DNA from: Rossellomorea sp. y25
Lineage (GTDB): Bacteria; Bacillota; Bacilli; Bacillales; Bacillaceae_B
Direction of reading: 5' to 3'
Length of the DNA stretch: 64,000 bases
Assembly (NCBI RefSeq): GCF_038049935.1
Contig: NZ_CP145886.1
Span: 2,054,501 to 2,118,500 of the forward strand
Shown piece by piece: positions 1-9,317 of this stretch. A model generated the notes under the pieces. The model did not search any database. It worked only from the letters and a program-made list of their open reading frames with translations, and was not told the DNA's origin. The position numbers were made by a program, and so were the translations under genes. Positions within the stretch are counted from its first letter, which is position 1. The number at the start of each line of letters is the position of its first letter.

Positions 1-1
1 C

Positions 2-745
2 ACGAAGGACATGTTGTATCAGTGCTACAACACATTCTACCATCCAAGCAACATGCTTCTCTTTGTAGTGGGATCTGTAGACCCGGATCAAATCATGAAA
101 CAAATTCGTTCGAATCAAGAAAAGAAGGATTATGAAAAAATGCCTGAGATCAAGCGGAGATTTGATGATGAACCAGAAACGGTTGCTGAGAAGAAGCAGG
201 TCCTTAAGATGAATGTGCAAAGCCCTAAGTGCCTGGTAGGTCTTAAAGCACCTGAACCGCATCAGCAAGGCAAGGAAATGCTTAGACAAGAGCTTTCGAT
301 GAACGTTTTCCTGGATATGTTATTTGGGAAAAGCTCAACGTATTATTCTGACTTATACAATGATGGATTGATCGATGAGACATTCCACTATGACTATACA
401 CAAGAAAATGGCTTTGGGTTCTTAACCGTCGGCGGGGATACGGAAAAGCCGGATGAGTTGGCCGAGAAGGTACAATCGCTGTTACTTAAAGCCAAGAAAG
501 AATCACTCTTTACAGAAGAAGGATTAGAAAGAACAAAGAAAAAGAAAATTGGTGCGTTTTTACGTGCCATTAATTCTCCAGAGTTTATTGCAAATCAATT
601 CACACGCTATGCTTTTAATGAAATGGATCTATTTGAAGTTGTACCTACACTTGAATCATTGAAGTATGATGATATTCAAACCGTTGCAAGTACCATTATC
701 AGTGAAGAGCGCTTTACCGTGTGTCAGGTAGTACCAAAATCATAA
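2..745 (+). CDS. ymfH: M16-family peptidase-like protein YmfH, C-terminal part
   Basis: The reading frame is already open at the window edge (codons before the first visible ATG at 11 read T-K-D), so this is the 3' end of a longer gene; about 247 codons are visible. The sequence matches the C-terminal half of M16 (insulinase/processing-peptidase) proteins: the segment Y-H-P-S-N-M-L-L-F-V-V-G is the usual end of the first catalytic-type domain, followed by the second, non-catalytic M16 domain. The HxxEH zinc motif lies in the N-terminal half and cannot be judged here. In B. subtilis ymfF and ymfH form a pair just upstream of ymfI, the same order as here. Substrate unknown. A weak hairpin follows the stop. 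Confidence 0.85.
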   Translation, partial: TKDMLYQCYNTFYHPSNMLLFVVGSVDPDQIMKQIRSNQEKKDYEKMPEIKRRFDDEPETVAEKKQVLKMNVQSPKCLVGLKAPEPHQQGKEMLRQELSMNVFLDMLFGKSSTYYSDLYNDGLIDETFHYDYTQENGFGFLTVGGDTEKPDELAEKVQSLLLKAKKESLFTEEGLERTKKKKIGAFLRAINSPEFIANQFTRYAFNEMDLFEVVPTLESLKYDDIQTVASTIISEERFTVCQVVPKS

Positions 746-749
746 TATC

Positions 750-785
750 GGAGGGAGCTGCTTTAGGGTAGTTCCTCTCTTTATG
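750..785 (+). terminator. Probable terminator after ymfH
   Basis: Wobble-containing stem (GAGGGAGCTGC paired with GTAGTTCCTCTC) followed by a short TTTA tract; placed between the ymfH stop and ymfI. Imperfect stem, so partial readthrough into ymfI is possible. Confidence 0.45.
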
Positions 786-806
786 TGGACATTGAGGTGG
801 AAATAG

Positions 807-1523
807 ATGAAATATGCTTTAATAACGGGGGCTTCAGGGGGAATTGGAAGCAGTACGGCATTAAGCTTGGCAGAAGAGGGATGGAATTTATATTTACATT
901 ACTATTCGAATGAAGAAGCTATGAAAGAATTACTACATAAAATTGAAAAGTATGGGGTTGAGGCAACCCCCATTCGAGCAAATCTTGCCCTCCCAGAAGA
1001 AGTGGGGAATGTTGTAGACAATATCTTTCAACTTGATGCAATTATTTATTGCAGCGGAAATTCAAACTGGGGGATGTTTCAAGATCAGACTGAAGAAGAG
1101 ATGGACTATATGATTAACGTGCATGTGAAAAGTCCTTTGCTTCTCGTTCAAAAATTATTGCCTAAGCTTATTGAGCGTAAGGGGAATATTGTAATGATAA
1201 GTTCCATTTGGGGACAAATAGGTGGAGCCTGTGAGGTTATATATTCAACCGTAAAGGGTGCTCAATTGGCATTTGTGAAATCATTAAGTAAAGAGCTTGC
1301 CTTAAGTGGGGTAAGGATTAATGCAATTGCTCCAGGAGCCGTCGATACATCAATGATGAGCATTTTTTCTGAAGGAGATTTAAAAGCGCTGACCGAAGAG
1401 ATACCAATGGGACGTCTCGCCCAAGCGGAAGAAATCGCTGACTCAATCCAGTTTCTTATTTCACCTAAAGCTTCCTATATTACAGGTCAAACACTTTCCA
1501 TCAATGGTGGTTGGCATACTTAA
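807..1523 (+). CDS. ymfI: Short-chain dehydrogenase YmfI (EF-P 5-aminopentanone reductase)
   Basis: A 238-residue classical SDR. The N-terminal cofactor motif TGASGGIG is at residues 7-14 and the catalytic triad is complete: Ser132/133, Tyr146 and Lys150 (YSTVK), with Asn104 at the usual fourth position. The end, TGQTLSINGGW, is the typical SDR C-terminus. In B. subtilis YmfI is the NADPH-dependent reductase that turns the 5-aminopentanone on Lys32 of elongation factor P into 5-aminopentanol; that role is inferred from family and synteny (ymfH-ymfI-ymfJ). The start ATG follows an AGGTGG ribosome binding site. EF-P itself is not in the window. Confidence 0.85.
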   Translation: MKYALITGASGGIGSSTALSLAEEGWNLYLHYYSNEEAMKELLHKIEKYGVEATPIRANLALPEEVGNVVDNIFQLDAIIYCSGNSNWGMFQDQTEEEMDYMINVHVKSPLLLVQKLLPKLIERKGNIVMISSIWGQIGGACEVIYSTVKGAQLAFVKSLSKELALSGVRINAIAPGAVDTSMMSIFSEGDLKALTEEIPMGRLAQAEEIADSIQFLISPKASYITGQTLSINGGWHT

Positions 1524-1612
1524 AAAGTTTTTTCAGTCATAAGATTAGGGCGCATAATTTTCTTTCCGGGATACAAACTAAGGTTGTATTTCAATAAAGG
1601 AGGTCATGACAC

Positions 1613-1870
1613 ATGTCTGTATTAGATAATTGGTCTGATTGGAAAAACTTCTTAGGCGATCGTCTTCACCAAGCTCAACATGGTGGGATGGAAAATGAAA
1701 CGGTATCTGATTTAGCTTACCAAATTGGTGACTACTTAGCGAATCAAGTCGAAGCTAAGAACGATCAGGAAAAAGTGTTAGCGGATTTATGGTCTGTCGC
1801 TTCTCCTGAAGAACAACATGCCATTGCGAACATGATGGTTAAACTTGTAAATAACAATGGTACTCGTTAA
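1613..1870 (+). CDS. ymfJ: DUF3243 family protein YmfJ
   Basis: A small soluble 85-residue protein of the DUF3243 family, with strong AAAGGAGGTCATG ribosome binding site. It has no signal peptide, membrane segment or cysteine pair; it is predicted helical and mildly acidic (SVLDNWSDWKNFLGDRLHQA start). The family is restricted to Bacillales-type genomes and its role is unknown. It stands as a separate unit: 89 bp from ymfI and closed by a strong terminator. Confidence 0.85.
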   Translation: MSVLDNWSDWKNFLGDRLHQAQHGGMENETVSDLAYQIGDYLANQVEAKNDQEKVLADLWSVASPEEQHAIANMMVKLVNNNGTR

Positions 1871-1897
1871 GGAGAGGGATTTTTCCTCTCCTTTTTC
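1869..1897 (+). terminator. Terminator after ymfJ
   Basis: Perfect 9-bp stem AAGGAGAGG/CCTCTCCTT overlapping the ymfJ stop region, followed by a T-rich tail. Confidence 0.85.
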
Positions 1898-2133
1898 TTA
1901 TATATACTCTTTCAAAAAAATCACTTGGAGTCATTTTTTCGCGTGAAGACTTATACATCATAACTATAATCAGCTTATAAGGCATAAAATGAGAAATTGT
2001 ACATATTTATGTAGGTTTTGCTTTTCTATTACCGGAAAATCATTTATTATAATACCTAGATGTTTAAAAGATTTTTCGAATTATGTCAATTTTTATCGAA
2101 TTGAAATGTCACGGATCTTTCAGGAGGTAACCA

Positions 2134-2925
2134 ATGGAACGCAAAGAATGGTATTTAGAATATGAAATTCAAAAAAATCGTCCTGGCCTCTTAGGTGATA
2201 TTTCCTCATTATTAGGAATGCTTTCTATAAATATAGTGACGATAAATGGAGTAGATGAAGGAAGAAGGGGAATGCTTCTTCTTGCGAATAATGATGAACA
2301 GATCACAAGGTTAGAGTCCATTTTACAAACGATGGATACAATTAATGTGACAAAGCTCAGAGAACCGAAATTAAGGGATCGTCTTGCCGTTCGTCACGGC
2401 CGTTATATTCAGCGTGATGCCGATGACAAGAAAACGTTTCGGTTTGTTCGTGATGAACTGGGTTTATTAGTAGACTTTATGGCTGAGCTATTTAAGCAAG
2501 AGGGACATAAGCTTGTTGGGATCAGAGGGATGCCCCGGGTAGGGAAGACCGAATCCATCGTGGCATCAAGTGTATGTGCAAATAAGAAATGGCTCTTTGT
2601 CTCCTCTACATTATTGAAGCAAACAATAAGAAGTAAGCTGATTGAAGACGAGTACTCATCCGAGAATTTATTTATTATCGACGGTATCGTTTCAACACGC
2701 CGTGCAAGTGAGAAGCACTGGCAGCTTGTAAGGGAAATCATGAGATTACCAGCAGTGAAAGTAATTGAACATCCTGATGTATTCGTTCAAAACTCTGAAT
2801 ATTCACTTGAAGATTTTGATTATATCATTGAACTTAGAAACGATCCTGATGAAGAAATTACATACGAACTAGTAGAACAAAATAATCTATTTCAAAATTC
2901 CGATTTTGGAGGTTTTGATTTTTAA
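2134..2925 (+). CDS. ymfK: DUF3388 protein YmfK: ACT-like domain plus possible P-loop domain
   Basis: A 263-residue cytosolic protein of the DUF3388 family, unknown function. Residues about 5-75 look like an ACT regulatory domain (EIQKNRPGLLGDISSLLGML, then VTINGVDEGRRG), the fold that binds amino acids or small ligands. The second half holds GMPRVGKT at 132-139, which fits the Walker A pattern GxxxxGK[ST], and a hydrophobic strand ending in Asp (LFIIDG, 179-184) that could be a Walker B strand. The P-loop reading is inferred from motifs only. ATG follows TCAGGAGGT. The gene lies 16 bp upstream of ymfM, so the two are probably co-transcribed. Confidence 0.8.
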   Translation: MERKEWYLEYEIQKNRPGLLGDISSLLGMLSINIVTINGVDEGRRGMLLLANNDEQITRLESILQTMDTINVTKLREPKLRDRLAVRHGRYIQRDADDKKTFRFVRDELGLLVDFMAELFKQEGHKLVGIRGMPRVGKTESIVASSVCANKKWLFVSSTLLKQTIRSKLIEDEYSSENLFIIDGIVSTRRASEKHWQLVREIMRLPAVKVIEHPDVFVQNSEYSLEDFDYIIELRNDPDEEITYELVEQNNLFQNSDFGGFDF

Positions 2926-2941
2926 TATTGGAAGGTGTTAA

Positions 2942-3838
2942 GTGGTGACGGAATTAGGAAATCGTTTAAAGGAAGCTCGTGAATCTAAAGGTTATAGCCT
3001 CGATGATTTGCAAAAGATAACAAAGATTCAAAAACGCTATTTGATTGGAATCGAAGAAGGCTCGTATGATGCGATGCCTGGGAAGTTCTATGTGCGTGCA
3101 TTTATTAAACAGTATTGTGAAGCGGTCGGTCTTCCTCCTGAAGTGATTTTTGAGGAGCATAAAGATGAAATTCCGACAACTTATGAAGATGAAATACCGG
3201 TTTCACTTTCCAGGGTCCAATCGAGAAAGTCTGTTTCAGAAAGCTCTACCAAGGTGTTTGACTTCCTTCCTAAGCTCCTTATAGCATTATTCGTCATTGG
3301 TGCGTTGATTGCAGTATGGGTGTTTTGGCAAGGGAAAGTAGGAGATAAAGCTCCGGAAACACAAGGGTCTGAAAATCAAGAGCAAGTAGCGGTAGATGAA
3401 AATAAAACCGCTGAAGGCGATAAGCCTGAAGAAGAAACCGAAGATAAAGAAGAAAGCAAACCTTCAGATGATGAAAAAGCTGATGAAGAACAAGAGCAAA
3501 AGCCTGAACAATCTCTGGAGGCAGTTAATACTGCTGGTAAGAAAACAACCTATGACCTTAAAAATGCTGATGAATTCAAGTTGCAATTATCGGCTAAGGG
3601 CGATACATGGATTGGGGTTTATAACACCAAGGATGAATTATTGTTCGAAGGTTTACTAAAAGAGGGAAATAAAAAGGACTTTGATTTTTCATCGGATAAA
3701 CTTGCTTATCTTGTAATTGGAAATGCTGCGAACACAGACATTTTGGTAAACGGCAAACAGCTTGAGTATAAAGTATCAGCCACTGATGTTGTAAGGCAGG
3801 ATATTGTCATTAACTATGAACCGCAAGCAACACAATAA
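2942..3838 (+). CDS. ymfM: RodZ-like membrane-anchored HTH protein YmfM
   Basis: A 298-residue bitopic protein. Residues 1-70 form a Cro/CI-type helix-turn-helix (LGNRLKEARESKGYSLDDLQ...), about 108-129 is a single transmembrane helix (KLLIALFVIGALIAVWVFW), about 138-190 is a very acidic Glu/Asp/Lys/Pro linker, and the remainder is the extracytoplasmic DUF4115 beta domain. This is the architecture of RodZ, which links the MreB filament to the cell-wall elongation machinery. The start is one of two adjacent GTG codons (2942 or 2945) behind GGAAGG. It is followed by its own terminator and then pgsA, the conserved Bacillus order. Confidence 0.88.
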   Translation: MVTELGNRLKEARESKGYSLDDLQKITKIQKRYLIGIEEGSYDAMPGKFYVRAFIKQYCEAVGLPPEVIFEEHKDEIPTTYEDEIPVSLSRVQSRKSVSESSTKVFDFLPKLLIALFVIGALIAVWVFWQGKVGDKAPETQGSENQEQVAVDENKTAEGDKPEEETEDKEESKPSDDEKADEEQEQKPEQSLEAVNTAGKKTTYDLKNADEFKLQLSAKGDTWIGVYNTKDELLFEGLLKEGNKKDFDFSSDKLAYLVIGNAANTDILVNGKQLEYKVSATDVVRQDIVINYEPQATQ

Positions 3839-3848
3839 TTAAGATGGA

Positions 3849-3873
3849 GGGAGTTTTAATAACTCCTTTTTCT
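3849..3873 (+). terminator. Terminator after ymfM
   Basis: Short stem GGAGTT/AACTCC, 5-nt loop, then TTTTTCTT. Moderate stability. Confidence 0.6.
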
Positions 3874-3920
3874 TACATACTATAGGTAGAACGTGTTTTT
3901 TAAGTATTGGAGGTAGAAAG

Positions 3921-4499
3921 GTGAACTTACCTAATAAGATTACAGTTTCAAGGATATTTTTAATTCCATTGTTTTTAATCATTATGCTTGCTCCATTAAA
4001 TTGGGGTGACATGATGTTTCTTGGGGCAGAAATGCCAGTCAAACATTTTGTAGGAGCTTTAATATTCATTATTGCAGCAACAACTGATTGGATCGACGGT
4101 TATTATGCCCGAAAGCTTGACCTTGTGACTAACCTTGGGAAATTCTTAGATCCATTAGCGGACAAATTGCTTGTATCCGCTGCCTTGATTGTGCTTGTTG
4201 AGCTCGGTCTTGCTCCTTCATGGATTGTTATTATCATTATCAGCCGGGAGTTTGCTGTAACCGGCCTTCGCCTTGTATTAGCCGGTGAAGGGGAAGTGGT
4301 TGCTGCGGGCCAACTAGGGAAAATCAAAACATGGGCACAGATTATCGCTATTTCAGCATTGCTTCTGCATAATGCCATTTTTGAACTGATCAACCTCCCA
4401 TTTGCGACTATTGCCCTTTGGGTAGCCATGTTCTTTACTATTTGGTCAGGCTGGGATTATTTCAAACATAACAAAAAAGCATTTGTAAATTCGAAATAA
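3921..4499 (+). CDS. pgsA: CDP-diacylglycerol--glycerol-3-phosphate 3-phosphatidyltransferase
   Basis: A 192-residue integral membrane enzyme that makes phosphatidylglycerophosphate from CDP-diacylglycerol and glycerol 3-phosphate, the committed step of phosphatidylglycerol synthesis. The CDP-alcohol phosphotransferase signature D-G-x2-A-R-x8-G-x3-D-x3-D is intact: D59, G60, A63, R64, G73, D77, D81. Hydrophobic segments lie around 8-25, 43-57, 87-120 and 135-185. The start is GTG (TTGGAGGTAGAAAGGTG), consistent with the usual [11 protein letters not shown] beginning of Bacillus PgsA. Between terminators, so probably transcribed with or just apart from ymfM. Confidence 0.95.
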   Translation: MNLPNKITVSRIFLIPLFLIIMLAPLNWGDMMFLGAEMPVKHFVGALIFIIAATTDWIDGYYARKLDLVTNLGKFLDPLADKLLVSAALIVLVELGLAPSWIVIIIISREFAVTGLRLVLAGEGEVVAAGQLGKIKTWAQIIAISALLLHNAIFELINLPFATIALWVAMFFTIWSGWDYFKHNKKAFVNSK

Positions 4500-4512
4500 G
4501 GCGTTTTAACAA

Positions 4513-4545
4513 GGGGAATGATTCAACTAGAATCATTCCCTTCTT
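4513..4545 (+). terminator. Terminator after pgsA
   Basis: Perfect 10-bp stem GGGAATGATT/AATCATTCCC, 7-nt loop, then TTCTT. Confidence 0.75.
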
Positions 4546-4570
4546 CACATCACCAACAGGGGGAATAAGG

Positions 4571-5806
4571 ATGAATGCAGAAATCATAGCGGTCGGATCT
4601 GAACTACTATTAGGTCAAATCGTCAATTCTAATGCTCAATACATATCAGAGCAACTAGCTGAAATGGGTGTGAATGTCTATTACCACACTAGTGTGGGAG
4701 ACAACCCAGAGCGGTTGCATCATGCGATTACAGTAGCTCAAGAAAGAGCAGACCTGTTAATTTTCACGGGTGGACTTGGACCGACGAAGGATGATTTAAC
4801 GAAAGAAACAATAGCGAAGTCATTAGGTACAACATTGACCATGGACGAAGATGCGTTGGAATCAATAAAAAGCTACTTTAACAAAGTAAATCGGGAGATG
4901 ACCCCCAACAATGAAAAGCAGGCTCTCATTTTAGCGGGTTCCAGAGTATTGAAGAACGAACACGGTATGGCTCCTGGCATGTTATTGAAAAAGGATGGTA
5001 AAGCATACATGCTTTTACCCGGTCCCCCATCTGAAATGAAACCTATGTTTAGTAAATACGGCAAGCAAGCGATTTTTACTTTATTAAAGAAGAGAGAAAT
5101 CATCCATTCCCGGGTACTGCGCTTTTTCGGCATTGGGGAAGCTCAGTTGGAAACAGAACTGGAAGACTTGATTGACAAACAAACCAATCCGACCATCGCG
5201 CCATTGGCGGCCGATGGGGAAGTGACCCTGAGGTTGACGGCGAAGCACGAGTCAAAGGATATTGCCACCTCCCTTTTGGATACAGTAGAAAAAAAAATTA
5301 TGGTTATTGCAGGAGATTACTTCTACGGCTATAATCAGGATTCTCTCGTTGAGGTAGGATTCAAGTTGCTAAAAGAGAAAGGTCTCACCTTATCCTGTGC
5401 AGAAAGCTTAACCGGTGGACTCTTTCAAGCTCAATTAGCATCGTTACCTGGAGCTTCCTCTATCCTGAATGGAGGGGTGGTTTGTTACCAGGATGAAGTT
5501 AAGACGACGATTTTATCCGTGAAAGAGAGTACATTGAACGAACATACAACAGTAAGTGAACAGTGTGCACGTGAACTTGCTGAAAATGTAAGGGCGCTAT
5601 TCTCATCAGATATTGGAATCAGCTTTACAGGAGTAGCCGGCCCGGGACCACACGAAGGTCAGCCTGCAGGAACCGTGTGGATTGGATTGTCTATAAAAGA
5701 TCAACCAACTAAAGCGTTTCTATTAAATCTCGGCGGTGGAAGGAATGCTAATCGAAAGAGAACGGCGAAATACGGGTGGCATTATTTGATCAAGGAATTG
5801 AGTTAG
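4571..5806 (+). CDS. cinA: CinA: competence/damage-inducible protein, putative NMN deamidase
   Basis: A 411-residue two-domain protein. Residues 1-170 are the molybdopterin-binding-like (COG1058) domain ([32 protein letters not shown]), which in CinA/CinA-like proteins can act as an ADP-ribose pyrophosphatase. Residues about 255-411 are the CinA C-terminal domain ([28 protein letters not shown]), the nicotinamide-mononucleotide deamidase (PncC) family of NAD recycling. Full length, start ATG behind AGGGGGAATAAGG. As in B. subtilis it precedes recA, but a clear terminator, a dyad and a recA promoter separate the two here. Confidence 0.92.
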   Translation: MNAEIIAVGSELLLGQIVNSNAQYISEQLAEMGVNVYYHTSVGDNPERLHHAITVAQERADLLIFTGGLGPTKDDLTKETIAKSLGTTLTMDEDALESIKSYFNKVNREMTPNNEKQALILAGSRVLKNEHGMAPGMLLKKDGKAYMLLPGPPSEMKPMFSKYGKQAIFTLLKKREIIHSRVLRFFGIGEAQLETELEDLIDKQTNPTIAPLAADGEVTLRLTAKHESKDIATSLLDTVEKKIMVIAGDYFYGYNQDSLVEVGFKLLKEKGLTLSCAESLTGGLFQAQLASLPGASSILNGGVVCYQDEVKTTILSVKESTLNEHTTVSEQCARELAENVRALFSSDIGISFTGVAGPGPHEGQPAGTVWIGLSIKDQPTKAFLLNLGGGRNANRKRTAKYGWHYLIKELS

Positions 5807-5818
5807 GTGCAAGACAGG

Positions 5819-5850
5819 CTGTCTTCAAGCATAGGGAAGGCAGTTTTTTT
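5819..5850 (+). terminator. Terminator after cinA
   Basis: Stem CTGTCTTC/GAAGGCAG with one G-U pair, followed by seven T residues. Confidence 0.75.
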
Positions 5851-5863
5851 ATGGGTGGAGAAA

Positions 5864-5896
5864 AGTTTTGATATCCCGGGATAGGATATCAAAGCT
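5864..5896. repeat. Long unassigned dyad upstream of recA
   Basis: Inverted repeat with 13-bp arms (AGTTTTGATATCC and GGATATCAAAGCT, one T/G mispair) and a 7-nt centre. It has no T-run, sits between the cinA terminator and the recA SOS box, and is not explained by any known recA control site I can name. Confidence 0.6.
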
Positions 5897-5981
5897 TAAC
5901 ATATACCGACCACCTCCATTCACCTTCAAGTATTCTAGTGAAATCACTCTCAATTCAATTGAATAGACCCTTGAAAAAAAC

Positions 5982-5995
5982 CGAATGAATGTTCG
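5982..5995. promoter_or_regulatory. LexA (SOS) box of recA
   Basis: CGAATGAATGTTCG matches the Bacillus LexA box CGAACnnnnGTTCG at 9 of 10 fixed positions; the CGAAT variant half-site is also what I recall for B. subtilis recA. It lies about 9 bp upstream of the best -35 match. Confidence 0.88.
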
Positions 5996-6004
5996 ATTTT
6001 TTTC

Positions 6005-6033
6005 TTGTTTTCTATTAAAAAAACGTTTATAGT
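6005..6033 (+). promoter_or_regulatory. Sigma-A promoter of recA
   Basis: TTGTTT, 17-bp spacer, TATAGT, about 70 bp upstream of the recA GTG. An alternative -35 (TTGAAA at 5971) lacks a good -10 partner. Confidence 0.6.
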
Positions 6034-6105
6034 ATAGATAGGTTGGATTTGAGACAAGCTGATAAATTGTCTATCTCAAGTTATATATTCAAAGGAGGAA
6101 GATTT

Positions 6106-7143
6106 GTGAGCGATCGTAAAGCAGCCTTAGATATGGCGTTAAAACAAATAGAAAAACAGTTTGGTAAAGGCTCTATAATGAAACTGGGGGAGCAAACTGA
6201 TAGAAAAGTAGTAACATGCCCAAGTGGTTCATTAGCGTTGGACGCAGCTTTGGGAGTTGGCGGATATCCTCGAGGAAGAATTATAGAGGTATATGGTCCG
6301 GAATCGTCTGGTAAAACAACAGTAGCACTTCATGCCATTGCAGAAGTTCAAGCTCAAGGCGGTCAGGCTGCATTTATCGATGCAGAGCACGCACTTGATC
6401 CTGAATATGCTCAAAAGCTTGGGGTAAACATAGATGAATTATTACTTTCTCAACCGGATACAGGTGAGCAGGCACTGGAAATTGCTGAAGCTTTAGTACG
6501 TAGTGGAGCGGTAGACGCAATCGTTATTGACTCGGTTGCGGCGCTTGTACCGAAAGCAGAAATTGAAGGAGAGATGGGAGATGCTCACGTAGGTCTTCAA
6601 GCCCGTTTAATGTCACAGGCTCTTCGTAAGCTTTCAGGTGCAATTAACAAATCGAAAACCATCGCGATTTTCATTAACCAAATTCGTGAAAAGGTTGGAG
6701 TCATGTTTGGAAATCCTGAGACGACTCCTGGTGGACGCGCACTGAAATTCTATTCATCTGTACGTTTAGAAGTCCGTCGCGCTGAAACACTTAAGCAAGG
6801 GAATGAAATGGTAGGGAATAAAACGAAGATCAAAGTCGTTAAAAATAAAGTAGCTCCACCTTTCCGTGTAGCTGAAGTAGATATCATGTACGGAGAGGGG
6901 ATTTCTAAAGAAGGTGAAATCGTCGATCTTGGGTCTGAGCTGGACATTGTTCAAAAGAGTGGTGCCTGGTACTCTTATAACGAAGAGCGTCTGGGTCAAG
7001 GTCGCGAGAACGCGAAGATTTTCCTTAAAGAAAATCCTGAGATCCGCAGTGAAATCATGTTGAAAATCCGTGAACATTACGGTTTGGACACAGGTCGTGC
7101 CGAAACGGATGATCAAAGTGAATTAAGTCTTTTAGAGGACTGA
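6106..7143 (+). CDS. recA: RecA recombinase
   Basis: A 345-residue RecA. It forms ATP-dependent filaments on single-stranded DNA for strand exchange and stimulates LexA autocleavage. Walker A GPESSGKT is at residues 64-71 and the Walker B strand [10 protein letters not shown] follows near 140; the MAW and C-terminal regions are complete, ending in an acidic tail. The start is GTG at 6106 behind AAAGGAGGAAG, giving the standard [20 protein letters not shown] beginning; an in-frame TTG at 6043 would add 21 unrelated residues and has no ribosome binding site. Preceded by a LexA box and promoter, followed by a terminator: a single SOS-inducible gene. Confidence 0.99.
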   Translation: MSDRKAALDMALKQIEKQFGKGSIMKLGEQTDRKVVTCPSGSLALDAALGVGGYPRGRIIEVYGPESSGKTTVALHAIAEVQAQGGQAAFIDAEHALDPEYAQKLGVNIDELLLSQPDTGEQALEIAEALVRSGAVDAIVIDSVAALVPKAEIEGEMGDAHVGLQARLMSQALRKLSGAINKSKTIAIFINQIREKVGVMFGNPETTPGGRALKFYSSVRLEVRRAETLKQGNEMVGNKTKIKVVKNKVAPPFRVAEVDIMYGEGISKEGEIVDLGSELDIVQKSGAWYSYNEERLGQGRENAKIFLKENPEIRSEIMLKIREHYGLDTGRAETDDQSELSLLED

Positions 7144-7152
7144 TCCACAAAT

Positions 7153-7190
7153 AAGAGAAGCAGCCACTTTGGTTTGCTTCTCTTTATTAT
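7153..7190 (+). terminator. Terminator after recA
   Basis: Perfect 10-bp stem AAGAGAAGCA/TGCTTCTCTT followed by TATTAT; the T-tract is weak. Confidence 0.65.
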
Positions 7191-7591
7191 GTATGTCAAA
7201 CAACTTATTTGTAGAAAATAGTGACTATCCCTTTTCACAAAGACTATTTTTGATTGGTATTAATGAACCAATGCGAATCCAGGTTTTTGGAGTAGTACTT
7301 ACAACCAAACAAAAAAATTGAAAAAGATGGTTTTGCTTGAAAATCATTCATAACCCCAGAGCGACAGTGTCAATTCATGTCGATTGGAAAAAATCCCTTG
7401 AGAAATCTAGTGATAGAGGGCTCTACCCCTTGACAATAAATTTTCAGAGATTTAAAATTAACATGTATATTTTACAAATTTTTCGAATGAATATTTGAAA
7501 GCCTAGCGCTGTATATTTTGTTCTAGTGAGCAATGTACAAGCCGACATGTAAAAGACATGATGACAGTTCATAGCAAGAGGAGGTGAAATA
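7191..7591. other. Intergenic region recA-rny
   Basis: No ORF with a ribosome binding site. It contains a sigma-A promoter for rny (7430-7458) preceded by a short dyad TAGAG-GG-CTCTA (7414-7425), leaving a 5' leader of roughly 125 nt before the rny start. The first 230 bp show nothing I can assign. Confidence 0.5.
7430..7458 (+). promoter_or_regulatory. Sigma-A promoter of rny
   Basis: TTGACA, 17-bp spacer, TAAAAT: a perfect -35 and 5/6 -10 match, 134 bp upstream of the rny ATG. Confidence 0.8.
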
Positions 7592-9151
7592 ATGCAACCT
7601 ATTACAATCATCTTCATTTTGCTTGGCCTAATCGTCGGTGTAGTTGTTGGATACCTAATTCGTAAGTCCATTGCTGAAGCAAAGATTGCTGGTGCTAAAG
7701 GTTCAGCGGAGCAGATTTTAGAAGATGCGAAGCGCGAGGCAGATGCTCTGAAGAAAGAAGCACTTTTGGAAGCAAAGGATGAAAATCATAAACTTCGCAC
7801 TGAAATGGAAAATGACCTTCGTGAACGAAGAAATGAATTGCAAAAACAAGAAAATCGTTTGATGCAAAAAGAGGAAAACCTCGATCGGAAAGATGAAACG
7901 CTTGATAAGCGTGAAGCTTTACTTGAAAGAAAAGAGGGAACTCTTAACGAGAGACAACAACATATTGAAGAGATGGAAAGCAAAGTGGACGAGATGGTAC
8001 GATCACAGCAAACTGAGCTAGAACGTATCTCGAGCTTGACTCGTGACGAAGCGAAAGGAATTATTCTTGACCGCGTTGAGAATGAACTCTCCCATGATAT
8101 CGCCATTATGGTCAGAGAGCATGAAACACGTGCGAAAGAAGAGGCAGATAAGAAAGCGAAAGAAGTCCTTTCACTGGCTATACAACGTTGTGCTGCAGAA
8201 CATGTGGCTGAAACAACGGTTAGTGTTGTGAACCTACCGAATGATGAGATGAAAGGTCGAATTATTGGGCGAGAAGGACGTAACATTCGTACGCTGGAAA
8301 CTTTAACAGGAATTGATCTGATTATTGATGATACTCCTGAAGCAGTTATTCTTTCTGGTTTTGATCCGATTCGTAGAGAAACGGCTCGAATTGCATTAGA
8401 GAAATTAGTACAGGATGGACGTATCCACCCTGCACGAATTGAAGAGATGGTAGATAAATCTCGACGTGAAGTGGACGAATACATTCGTGAAATTGGTGAA
8501 CAAACAACGTTTGAAGTTGGCGTTCACGGACTTCACCCGGATTTAATTAAAATCCTGGGACGTTTGAAGTATCGTACTAGTTATGGTCAAAACGTTTTAA
8601 AACACTCAATGGAAGTGGCGTTTCTTTCTGGACTACTGGCAGCTGAGCTTGGTGAAGACGAAAGACTCGCTAAACGTGCCGGATTACTTCACGATATCGG
8701 AAAAGCGATTGACCATGAAGTAGAAGGAAGTCACGTAGAAATTGGTGTAGAACTTGCAATGAAGTATAAAGAACACCCTGTGGTCATTAACAGTATTGCT
8801 TCACACCACGGAGATACAGAGCCTACGTCAATCATTGCTGTTCTGGTAGCTGCAGCTGATGCTTTATCTGCTGCAAGACCTGGAGCAAGAAGCGAGACGT
8901 TAGAGAACTATATCCGTCGATTGGAGAAGCTGGAAGAAATCTCAGAGTCTTATGAAGGCGTTGAGAAATCCTTTGCCATTCAAGCGGGACGTGAAGTACG
9001 TATTATGGTAAGACCGGAAGCCATTGACGATTTGGAATCTCACCGTTTGGCTAGAGATATCCGTAAACGAATCGAAGATGAACTTGATTATCCAGGCCAT
9101 ATTAAAGTAACGGTCATCCGTGAAACAAGGGCTGTCGAATACGCTAAATAA
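7592..9151 (+). CDS. rny: Ribonuclease Y
   Basis: A 519-residue membrane-anchored endoribonuclease that initiates decay and processing of many mRNAs in Bacillota. In order: N-terminal transmembrane helix (4-24), a long charged coiled coil (about 30-205), a KH RNA-binding domain with [12 protein letters not shown] at 222-233, and an HD domain whose catalytic pair is H367-D368 ([10 protein letters not shown]). The start ATG is behind AAGAGGAGGTGAAAT. Transcribed from its own promoter and closed by a long hairpin. ymdB follows, as in B. subtilis. Confidence 0.98.
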   Translation: MQPITIIFILLGLIVGVVVGYLIRKSIAEAKIAGAKGSAEQILEDAKREADALKKEALLEAKDENHKLRTEMENDLRERRNELQKQENRLMQKEENLDRKDETLDKREALLERKEGTLNERQQHIEEMESKVDEMVRSQQTELERISSLTRDEAKGIILDRVENELSHDIAIMVREHETRAKEEADKKAKEVLSLAIQRCAAEHVAETTVSVVNLPNDEMKGRIIGREGRNIRTLETLTGIDLIIDDTPEAVILSGFDPIRRETARIALEKLVQDGRIHPARIEEMVDKSRREVDEYIREIGEQTTFEVGVHGLHPDLIKILGRLKYRTSYGQNVLKHSMEVAFLSGLLAAELGEDERLAKRAGLLHDIGKAIDHEVEGSHVEIGVELAMKYKEHPVVINSIASHHGDTEPTSIIAVLVAAADALSAARPGARSETLENYIRRLEKLEEISESYEGVEKSFAIQAGREVRIMVRPEAIDDLESHRLARDIRKRIEDELDYPGHIKVTVIRETRAVEYAK

Positions 9152-9155
9152 GAGG

Positions 9156-9198
9156 TTGACTCGAAAAGGGATATCCCCTTTTTGAGTCAGCTTTTTTT
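9156..9198 (+). terminator. Terminator after rny
   Basis: Stem TGACTCGAAAAGGG/CCCTTTTTGAGTCA (one wobble) followed by seven T residues. Confidence 0.88.
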
Positions 9199-9317
9199 AT
9201 CATTTCTCCCATCAGTGCCATGGAATCATTCGGGAGAACCCTCATTGATGAATAGACCCAAAGGATTTTGTGATACAATAACTACAGGACTCAATACATA
9301 TAGAGAAGGGATTTTTC

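Noticed and set aside
6043..6105. N-terminal extension of RecA from a TTG at 6043
   Set aside because: No ribosome binding site; the GTG at 6106 has AAAGGAGG and gives the universal RecA beginning. Position 6043 is about at the transcription start.
7144..7429. Possible small RNA gene between recA and rny
   Set aside because: No promoter-plus-terminator pair could be drawn around a candidate; only the rny promoter is supported.
7786..8484. Long minus-strand frame (232 codons) inside rny
   Set aside because: Serine/arginine-rich antisense shadow of the coiled-coil coding sequence; no ribosome binding site and no family likeness.
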